The position numbers and the translations under genes were made by a program. A DNA stretch of 5,182 bases, from assembly GCA_018830205.1 (NCBI GenBank), contig JAHJSX010000168.1, positions 1 to 5,182 on the forward strand, given 5' to 3'. This document shows, one piece after another, positions 1 through 5,182 of the stretch (positions within the stretch are counted from its first letter, which is position 1; each line of letters opens with the position of its first letter). This DNA comes from an archaeon. Its GTDB lineage: Archaea > Hydrothermarchaeota > Hydrothermarchaeia > Hydrothermarchaeales > Hydrothermarchaeaceae. The notes beneath the pieces are model-generated. The model saw only the letters and a program-made list of their open reading frames with translations. It made no database searches and was not told the origin of the DNA.

Positions 1-1
1 C

Positions 2-1339
2 TATGTGAGTCTTTATGCGCTTTTTGTCTCCTTTATGTATCTTCTTACATTAAGAGATGTCAACGCGGCCATGTTCAGCAACTTCTTCATCGTAGATTCA
101 TTTTCAATAATCTTCAAGGCCGTGTTCTTGAGTGTTGCAATACTTGTAACAATCGCGTCACTTGAATTTATAAAAGACGAGCGAAACCAGGGCGAGTACT
201 ACTCTCTTTTGCTTTTTGCAACGCTTGGGATGATGATTGTAGCATCCGCGGGTGATTTGATTACAATTTATGTGGGGCTTGAGCTTGCAAGCATTTCGAC
301 CTATGCGCTTGTTGCATTCAAGCGGGATGAGAGGTCGATTGAGGCCGCGATGAAGTATTTCATACCAAGCGCGTTTTTCTCCGGGCTAATACTTTTTGGC
401 ATCTCGCTTATGTACGGCGCAGTTGGCACTACAAGCCTGCATCCTCCCTACGCTGGACTGATTGGGGCAGAACTAACTCCAATCGCAATGCTTGCGATGG
501 CGTTTCTTTTTGCAGGATTCGGGTTCAAGATGGCAGCAGTGCCGTTCCAGATGTGGGTTGCTGATACATACGAAGGAGCGCCCACCCCGATAAGCGCATT
601 CCTTGCAGCCGGCTCAAAGAAGGTGGCATTTGCCGCGATTTTCAGGATTGTAATGTTTTTCATGCTTGCCTTCAGGATGGAATTCGGCATAATCTTAGGT
701 GTAGTATCCATCATCACCATGACATTCGGGAATGTCGTTGCGCTTTCACAAAAGAACGTAAAGCGAATGCTTGCATACTCAAGCATCGCGCAAGCTGGAT
801 ACATCCTTGTAGGTCTTGCGGTAGCCACAAAAATGGGGTACGTGGGGCAGCTTGGTCTTGCCTCAAGCATGCTGCATATAGTGGTCCACGCATTCATGAA
901 GGCTGGAGCGTTCATCGGGGTAGCGGCGGTCGCATACATGTTAATCGGCGATAAAATTGATGATTATATCGGGCTTTCAAAGCGTGCGCCGATTACAGCA
1001 TTCTGCATGCTTGCGTTTCTAGTCTCGCTTACAGGCATCGTTCCATTTGGAGGTTTTGTCAGCAAGTTCCTGCTTTTCGTAGCAGCAGTCAAGGCAGGCG
1101 GGTTCATGACACTGCTTGCCATCTCGCTTGCACTAAACAGCACACTTTCCGCATACTACTACGGGCGGTTGATTAAGAATATGTACTTCATGCCGTATGA
1201 GTTGGCTGAAAAGGTAAAGGAGCCGCAGGCCTTTTTGATACCCATGGTCATCTGCCTTGTGATACTTGTAATACTTGGTATCTACCCGATGCCCTTCTTC
1301 GACTATACAATGGGTGCAGCAGCAACGCTCATGCATTAG
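2..1339 (+). CDS. nuoN: Proton-pumping NADH-quinone/F420H2 oxidoreductase subunit N (NuoN/FpoN type), 5' end missing
   Basis: This is an antiporter-like membrane subunit of complex I or its archaeal F420H2 relative; it helps move protons across the cytoplasmic membrane during quinone or methanophenazine reduction. The frame is open to the left edge, so the GTG at 5 is probably internal. Counting from that codon (444 residues to the TAG at 1337-1339), the protein is almost wholly hydrophobic with about 13 membrane segments. Family residues are visible: E93 in GLELAS, K117 in AAMKYF, K175 in GFKMA, the PFQMW...DTYEGAPTP signature (about 180-195), K205 in GSKK, HAFMKAGAF and K354 in FVSKF. From memory, these match E. 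coli NuoN E133, K158, K217, K247 and K395 with a steady offset of 40-42, so about 40 N-terminal residues are missing. Fit to N rather than M or L rests on length and the compact C-terminus ending after GIYP. NuoN usually ends its operon, which fits the convergent gene downstream. The electron donor cannot be told from this subunit. Confidence 0.93.
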   Translation, partial: YVSLYALFVSFMYLLTLRDVNAAMFSNFFIVDSFSIIFKAVFLSVAILVTIASLEFIKDERNQGEYYSLLLFATLGMMIVASAGDLITIYVGLELASISTYALVAFKRDERSIEAAMKYFIPSAFFSGLILFGISLMYGAVGTTSLHPPYAGLIGAELTPIAMLAMAFLFAGFGFKMAAVPFQMWVADTYEGAPTPISAFLAAGSKKVAFAAIFRIVMFFMLAFRMEFGIILGVVSIITMTFGNVVALSQKNVKRMLAYSSIAQAGYILVGLAVATKMGYVGQLGLASSMLHIVVHAFMKAGAFIGVAAVAYMLIGDKIDDYIGLSKRAPITAFCMLAFLVSLTGIVPFGGFVSKFLLFVAAVKAGGFMTLLAISLALNSTLSAYYYGRLIKNMYFMPYELAEKVKEPQAFLIPMVICLVILVILGIYPMPFFDYTMGAAATLMH

Positions 1340-1352
1340 TATTAGCGGAGGA

Positions 1353-1394
1353 GAACCTGCAGGAGTCAAAAAGTAGATGAGTTCCTGCAGGTTC
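1353..1394. terminator. Perfect 12-bp inverted repeat (hairpin) after nuoN, possible terminator or RNA 3'-end element
   Basis: GAACCTGCAGGA (1353-1364) is the exact reverse complement of TCCTGCAGGTTC (1383-1394). Two more G-U pairs can form in the + strand RNA, leaving a 14-base loop. It starts 14 bases after the nuoN stop, between two convergent genes, where a transcript end is expected. No T-run follows on either strand, so it is not a classical bacterial intrinsic terminator; it could instead block exonucleases or be a dispersed repeat. Each arm contains the self-complementary octamer CCTGCAGG, so the arms can also be seen as a direct repeat. Confidence 0.45.
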
Positions 1395-1430
1395 CGATTG
1401 GGGAGGAATTAAATATTCCAAGGTGGCACT

Positions 1431-1445
1431 CATATAAAGCTTTCG
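1431..1445 (-). promoter_or_regulatory. Archaeal-type BRE/TATA-like element facing nuoN
   Basis: Read on the - strand, this is CGAAAGC followed by TTTATATG, close to the archaeal pattern of a purine-rich BRE just upstream of a TTTAWATA box. If used, transcription would start near 1408-1410 and run through the 1353-1394 hairpin into the antisense of the nuoN 3' end. No credible protein gene follows; the only frame seen is about 28 codons with no usable ribosome binding site. It lies just past the ACT gene stop codon, so it does not serve that gene. Short AT-rich matches occur by chance, so confidence is low. Confidence 0.25.
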
Positions 1446-1468
1446 ATATCATTTACCGGGACCATTTG

Positions 1469-2107
1469 CTACCTTCTGGCCCTCTTTATTTCCTGCCTCA
1501 TGACTTCAACGGTTTTCAGCGCATCCCTCTCGCTCACGATAAACCATGTCTCGTTGTAGCTTGACATCATCTCCACCACGTTTAGTCTCTCAAGGGCGAG
1601 GATATTTGCGAGGTGTGCGATTACTCCTGGCGTATCTGCTATCTCTTTTGGGCTTTTCACTATCACCGAGGCAAGGCCTTTATTTGAGTTTATTACGGCG
1701 CCAGTGAATTTTTCACTGAATTTGTCGATTAGCTTTTCCTCGAGCACTATTGTGAAGGTGTCAATTCCCCTTATCACAATAAGGCCCTCGTCGAGTTCGT
1801 GAAGGCCGATTTTAGAGCCGGTTTTACCGGTTGATATTGTGAGGGCACCTACATCGTATTGCAGGCTGACCTCGCTTCCCGAGAGTATTTGGAATATCTT
1901 TTCTTTCCCCCTTTTGCCAGACGCAAGTGGATGGCGCCTGACTGCAGATACCACGCTCTGTACGTTGACCTCGCGGCCGAGTTCCCGCTTAATGTCATCT
2001 TTGATGTCCCGTGCGAGGGCGCGGCTGTTGACGATTCCCCGCTCCATGTATTCTTCAAGGTAAGGGTATTTTGCAAGGATTTTTCTTGTTGCTTCAGAGA
2101 TGTTCAT
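1469..2107 (-). CDS. ACT-domain protein with possible N-terminal helix-turn-helix, putative amino-acid-responsive regulator
   Basis: A complete gene of 212 codons, ATG at 2107-2105 and TAG at 1471-1469. I recognise the domain but not a named gene. Residues about 145-207 look like an ACT domain: a strand (LASVIVKSP), the DTPGVI turn at 158-163 leading into a helix, then NVVEMMSS, a TWFIVS strand and a closing helix. The order resembles the ACT repeats of aspartokinases, but no kinase domain is present. Residues about 5-60 are helical, basic and resemble a helix-turn-helix (SRALARDI at 28-35, then NVQSVVSAVRRH at 48-59), which suggests DNA binding. Residues 76-144 are strand-rich and could be a second, degenerate ACT-like unit. 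ACT domains usually bind amino acids. The gene is divergent from carB across 107 bases, so control of carB or of itself is plausible but inferred. No Shine-Dalgarno precedes the ATG, while a TATA-like box sits about 23 bases upstream, as expected for a leaderless archaeal mRNA. Confidence 0.8.
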   Translation of the reverse strand: MNISEATRKILAKYPYLEEYMERGIVNSRALARDIKDDIKRELGREVNVQSVVSAVRRHPLASGKRGKEKIFQILSGSEVSLQYDVGALTISTGKTGSKIGLHELDEGLIVIRGIDTFTIVLEEKLIDKFSEKFTGAVINSNKGLASVIVKSPKEIADTPGVIAHLANILALERLNVVEMMSSYNETWFIVSERDALKTVEVMRQEIKRARR

Positions 2108-2115
2108 AATTATTA

Positions 2116-2151
2116 CAAATATTTCAAATATTTAACATTTGAGTCAAATAT
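2116..2151. promoter_or_regulatory. Clustered palindromes and direct repeats in the divergent control region, operator candidate
   Basis: CAAATATTT occurs twice in tandem (2116-2124 and 2125-2133), giving a 17-bp palindrome AAATATTT-C-AAATATTT at 2117-2133. A second palindrome, ATTTGA-G-TCAAAT, lies at 2137-2149. The 8-mer TCAAATAT appears at 2124-2131 and 2144-2151, exactly 20 bp apart and therefore on about the same face of the helix. Paired sites like this are typical of dimeric regulators. The binding protein is unknown; the adjacent ACT-domain protein is the obvious candidate. AT-rich sequence makes short palindromes common, so the 20-bp phasing is the stronger point. Confidence 0.4.
2126..2135 (-). 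promoter_or_regulatory. TATA-like box for the ACT-domain gene (leaderless promoter)
   Basis: On the - strand this reads TTAAATATTT, centred about 23 bases upstream of the ATG of the ACT gene. Archaeal TATA boxes centre near 25 bases upstream of the transcription start, so initiation would fall at or next to the start codon. This agrees with the lack of a ribosome binding site. The whole gap is AT-rich, so exact placement is uncertain. The box overlaps the palindromic repeats at 2116-2151, so a protein bound there would cover it. Confidence 0.4.
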
Positions 2152-2181
2152 GAAATAAAGGTTAAGTACGTGAATCATCTG

Positions 2182-2202
2182 ATTAATTAGAAAATAATTA
2201 AT
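2182..2202. repeat. 8-bp perfect inverted repeat just upstream of the carB ribosome binding site
   Basis: ATTAATTA (2182-2189) and TAATTAAT (2195-2202) are perfect reverse complements around a 5-base GAAAA spacer. The repeat ends directly against the GGAAGGTG ribosome binding region. It could be an operator, part of the carB core promoter, or a weak AU hairpin in the carB leader. All pairs are A-T, so the RNA form would be weak. Confidence 0.4.
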
Positions 2203-2205
2203 GGA

Positions 2206-2210
2206 AGGTG
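2206..2210 (+). promoter_or_regulatory. Ribosome binding site of carB
   Basis: AGGTG, within the longer GGAAGGTG (2203-2210), lies four bases before the ATG at 2215-2217. It decides the start: the other nearby ATG at 2201 is in a different frame and closes after 15 codons. Confidence 0.75.
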
Positions 2211-2214
2211 TAAA

Positions 2215-5182
2215 ATGCCAAAAAGAGAAGATATCAATAAGGTTTTAATAATCGGCTCTGGCCCGATTGTCATCGGCCAGGCCGCAGAATTCGACTATTC
2301 AGGTACGCAGGCATGCAAGGCGCTGCGCCAGCTGGGCTATGAGATAGTGCTGGTAAATTCAAATCCTGCAACCATCATGACCGACCCGGGGATGGCGGAT
2401 GCGACTTATGTGGAACCGCTGACAATCGAGACGATTGAGAAAATCATTGAGAAGGAACGCCCTGACGCTTTGCTGCCAAACCTTGGCGGCCAGAACGGCT
2501 TGAATCTCTCATTCGAGCTTTATGAAAAGGGGATTCTTGAAAAGTACGGGGTTCAAATTATTGGAGTCCAGCCCGATGCCATCAAACGCGGGGAAAACAG
2601 GACAGCATTCAAAGAGACAATGGACAAGCTTGGCATTGAAATGGCCCGCGGCGAGACAACAACAAGTGTTGAAGGCGCAGAAAAGATAGCGCGTGAGATT
2701 GGATACCCTGTCGTGGTCCGCCCAGCTTACACTATGGGCGGTACGGGAGGAGGTTTTGCCTACAACGTCGAGGAGCTGCGTACAATCGCGGCCAGGGGCA
2801 TCTCGGCCAGCATAATCGGACAAATTCTAATCGAGGAATCTGTTCTTGGCTGGGAGGAACTCGAACTTGAGGTTGTAAGAGACGCAGATAACAACAAAAT
2901 CACAGTTTGCTTCATAGAGAACATTGATGCCATGGGCGTGCATACTGGCGACAGCTTCTGCTCCGCGCCAATGCTTACAATTGATGAAGAACTCCAGAAG
3001 CGCCTGCAGGATTACTCGTATAAAATTGTCGAAGCGATTGGCGTAATCGGCGGCACGAATGTTCAATTTGCCCACGACCCAAAAACAGGCCGCGTCGTGG
3101 TAATCGAAATCAACCCACGTACATCACGCTCATCAGCGCTTGCCTCAAAGGCCACAGGATTTCCCATAGCGCTTGTTTCAGCAAAACTTGCAGGTGGCCT
3201 CAACATGCGCGACATCCCTTACTGGCGCGATGGGACCCTTGACAAATACACCCCCTCCGGCGACTATGTAGTCATAAAGTTCGCCCGCTGGGCATTTGAG
3301 AAGTTCCCTGGTTCAATAGACAAGCTCGGAACACAGATGCGCGCAGTAGGCGAGGCAATGAGCATCGGCAAGAATTACAAGGAGGCTTTCCAGAAGGCCA
3401 TCCGTTCGCTTGAGATTGGACGCGCTGGACTTGGATTTGCCAAGAACTTCAACGAGCTTTCGCTTGACGAGCTTCGTAAGAAGCTTGCGGAACCCTCATC
3501 CGAGCGCCAGTTCATAATGTATGAGGCTCTGAGAAAGGGAATGCCGGTCGATGAAATGTACGAGCTCACCTACATAAAGCCCTACTTTGTCGAGCAGATG
3601 AAGGAGCTTGTAAGCCTTGAGGAGGAAGTCCTAAAACACAAAGGGGGAAAGCTCCCCGACGACCTCTTGATACAGGCCAAAAAAGATGGATTTTCTGACA
3701 AATACCTCGGCCAGATTCTCGGAGTTCCAGAGACCAAAATCAGAGAGCACCGCCTATCGCTTGGACTAAAACAGGCATGGAATATAGTGCCGGTCAGCGG
3801 CGCGGAAGATGCCGCTTATTACTACTCCACCTACAACGCGCCGGATGAAGTGCCCGTATCTGACAAGAAGAAAATCATGATTATCGGCGGCGGCCCCAAC
3901 CGCATAGGACAGGGCATCGAGTTCGATTACACATGCGTTCACGCAGCATTCACGCTGCGCGACCTTGGATATGAATCCATCATGGTCAACTGCAACCCGG
4001 AAACGGTTTCAACTGACTATGACACATCCGACAAGCTGTATTTCGAGCCAATCACTGTCGAGGACGTGCTGAGCATTTACGAGAAAGAAAAGCCAGAGGG
4101 CGCAATCGTCCAGTTCGGCGGCCAGACACCGCTAAACATTGCAGCAGAACTAGAAGCAGCCGGTGTTACAATCCTTGGCACCTCTGTCGATAGCATTGAC
4201 CTTGCAGAAGACCGCGAAAGGTTTGCAGAAGTTATTAAGAAACTTGAAATACCCGAGCCAGAGCACGGCACCGCAACCTCGCTTGAGGAGGCGCTCGTTG
4301 TCGCAAACCGCATAGGCTACCCTCTTGTGGTGCGCCCATCATACGTGCTTGGCGGCCGCGGGATGGAAATCGTTTATGATGATGAAATGCTTACAAAATA
4401 CGTCGAAGGCGCCATAGAAATCACCCCGAAGAAGCCCATGCTCATCGACAGATTTCTTGAGGATGCGCTGGAGTGTGAGGTGGATGCCATATCTGACGGG
4501 ACAGACGTATACATCCCTTCAATAATGGAACACATTGAGCTTGCAGGCATTCACTCAGGGGACAGCGCATGCGTTATACCTCCTGTGGGAATATCAGACG
4601 AGCACATCAAAACCCTCGAAGAATACACAAAAAGGATTGCCAAAGAATTGAAGGTTTTAGGGTTAATCAACATTCAATATGCAATAAAAGACGGGAAAAT
4701 ATACATCATCGAAGCAAACCCCCGTGCGTCGAGAACGGTGCCACTAGTTTCAAAAGTCACAAGTGTATCGATGGCGCGCATAGCAACAGAGATTCTCCTT
4801 GGCGCGAAACTAAAAGACATGGACACGCACAAAAGAGAATACCCCCATTTCGGCGTCAAAGAGACAGTATTCCCGTTCAACATGTTCCCTGAAGTTGACC
4901 CGGTTCTTGGCCCAGAGATGCGCTCCACGGGCGAGGTCCTGGGACTTGCGGATTCCTTCGAGATGGCCTTCTTCAAGTCGCAAATCCTGACAGGCCAGTA
5001 TCCTCCACTTGAGGGCACTGCACTTATTACAGTCGCAGAAGGGGACAAAAAGCGTGCACTGCCTGCAGCGAAAGACTTTGTGGACGCTGGCTTCAAGATA
5101 CTCGCAACCGAAGGCACTGCAAATTTTCTAAAAGAAAACGGCATAGACTGCGAGCGCATCAATAAATTGCACGAAGGCCGCC
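2215..5182 (+). CDS. carB: Carbamoyl-phosphate synthase large subunit, 3' end missing
   Basis: CarB uses ammonia from the small subunit CarA, bicarbonate and two ATP to make carbamoyl phosphate for pyrimidine and arginine synthesis, in the cytoplasm. The frame is open for 989 codons to the right edge; the family has about 1,070, so about 80-85 residues are missing. I translated it throughout and found no stop or frameshift. The N-terminal half opens with GSGPIVIGQAAEFDYSG (14-30) and carries ATP-grasp residues R129, R169 in RPAYTMGGTGGG, E215, H243 and the EINPR end (E298, N300, R302). A helical linker follows (about 400-545). The second half starts with GGGPNRIGQGIEFDY (558-572), then R707 and R715 in RPSYVLGGRGM, E755, HSGDSA (780-785) and EANPRASR (833-840). 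An MGS-type allosteric domain begins near 936. T965, T968 and K984 fit the UMP-binding positions known in E. coli, and E775, D783 and E883 fit ornithine sites, so feedback control is likely. Both halves are one chain, unlike the split carB of some methanogens. No carA lies directly upstream; it may be downstream or elsewhere. Confidence 0.97.
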   Translation, partial: MPKREDINKVLIIGSGPIVIGQAAEFDYSGTQACKALRQLGYEIVLVNSNPATIMTDPGMADATYVEPLTIETIEKIIEKERPDALLPNLGGQNGLNLSFELYEKGILEKYGVQIIGVQPDAIKRGENRTAFKETMDKLGIEMARGETTTSVEGAEKIAREIGYPVVVRPAYTMGGTGGGFAYNVEELRTIAARGISASIIGQILIEESVLGWEELELEVVRDADNNKITVCFIENIDAMGVHTGDSFCSAPMLTIDEELQKRLQDYSYKIVEAIGVIGGTNVQFAHDPKTGRVVVIEINPRTSRSSALASKATGFPIALVSAKLAGGLNMRDIPYWRDGTLDKYTPSGDYVVIKFARWAFEKFPGSIDKLGTQMRAVGEAMSIGKNYKEAFQKAIRSLEIGRAGLGFAKNFNELSLDELRKKLAEPSSERQFIMYEALRKGMPVDEMYELTYIKPYFVEQMKELVSLEEEVLKHKGGKLPDDLLIQAKKDGFSDKYLGQILGVPETKIREHRLSLGLKQAWNIVPVSGAEDAAYYYSTYNAPDEVPVSDKKKIMIIGGGPNRIGQGIEFDYTCVHAAFTLRDLGYESIMVNCNPETVSTDYDTSDKLYFEPITVEDVLSIYEKEKPEGAIVQFGGQTPLNIAAELEAAGVTILGTSVDSIDLAEDRERFAEVIKKLEIPEPEHGTATSLEEALVVANRIGYPLVVRPSYVLGGRGMEIVYDDEMLTKYVEGAIEITPKKPMLIDRFLEDALECEVDAISDGTDVYIPSIMEHIELAGIHSGDSACVIPPVGISDEHIKTLEEYTKRIAKELKVLGLINIQYAIKDGKIYIIEANPRASRTVPLVSKVTSVSMARIATEILLGAKLKDMDTHKREYPHFGVKETVFPFNMFPEVDPVLGPEMRSTGEVLGLADSFEMAFFKSQILTGQYPPLEGTALITVAEGDKKRALPAAKDFVDAGFKILATEGTANFLKENGIDCERINKLHEGR

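Noticed and set aside
5..7. GTG at 5 as the true nuoN start
   Set aside because: The frame is open to the window edge and family residues are offset by about 40 from full-length NuoN, so the start lies upstream of the window.
448..939. 163-codon open frame on the - strand inside nuoN
   Set aside because: It is antisense to a strongly conserved membrane protein gene, has no recognisable domain and reflects the codon bias of nuoN.
1377..1412. 11-codon frame beginning in the hairpin loop after nuoN
   Set aside because: Too short, embedded in the inverted repeat and poorly spaced from the only GGAG upstream.
1839..2158. Frames overlapping the ACT gene on both strands (74-99 codons)
   Set aside because: They overlap a gene with a clear ACT domain, and none has a convincing ribosome binding site or domain.
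2139..2167. Bacterial-type -35/-10 promoter for carB (TTGAGT with a candidate -10 at 17-bp spacing)
   Set aside because: The hexamer at the expected -10 position, TTAAGT, is a poor match to TATAAT, so the pairing is not convincing.
2201..2248. 15-codon frame starting at ATG 2201 and overlapping the carB start, a possible leader peptide
   Set aside because: Its ATG lies within the inverted repeat and just before the carB ribosome binding site, with no ribosome binding site of its own and no amino-acid run suggesting attenuation.
4569..4892. 107-codon + strand frame overlapping carB in another phase
   Set aside because: carB is intact and conserved through this region in its own frame; the alternative product resembles no family I know.
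4674..5162. 162-codon open frame on the - strand inside carB
   Set aside because: It is a shadow of the conserved carB frame; its serine-rich composition is typical of antisense translation. The shorter antisense frames at 2509-2823, 2827-3075, 3375-3569 and 4077-4313 are rejected for the same reason.

Overview
The window looks like an ordinary stretch of chromosome with about 50% GC or slightly less. It holds three protein genes: the 3' end of a proton-pumping quinone/F420H2 oxidoreductase subunit gene (nuoN/fpoN type, + strand, cut by the left edge), a complete gene for a small ACT-domain protein with a possible N-terminal DNA-binding segment (- strand), and carB, the large subunit of carbamoyl-phosphate synthase (+ strand, cut by the right edge after 989 codons). 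An archaeal source is my best guess. The ACT gene has a TATA-like box at leaderless distance from its ATG and no Shine-Dalgarno sequence, and another BRE/TATA-like element lies in the gap after nuoN. I recall this kind of ACT protein mainly from archaea. A bacterium is not excluded, because nuoN and carB are universal families.

Layout: nuoN (2-1339, partial) converges on the ACT gene (1469-2107). The 129-base gap between their stop codons holds a perfect 12-bp inverted repeat that could end or stabilise the nuoN transcript, plus a promoter-like element facing back towards nuoN. The ACT gene and carB (2215-5182, partial) are divergent and share a 107-base AT-rich gap. That gap holds hyphenated palindromes, the 8-mer TCAAATAT twice exactly 20 bp apart, an 8-bp inverted repeat just upstream of carB, and a clear ribosome binding site (AGGTG) that fixes the carB start.

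The genes do not form one pathway. nuoN belongs to the membrane arm of a respiratory complex and is probably the last gene of its operon. carB makes carbamoyl phosphate for pyrimidines and arginine. The most interesting idea is regulatory: the ACT protein could sense an amino acid and bind the shared divergent control region, regulating itself and carB. This is inference from layout and domain type, not shown by the sequence. I see no mobile element, CRISPR array, tRNA, rRNA or clearly new system. The long reading frames opposite nuoN and carB are shadows of those genes.
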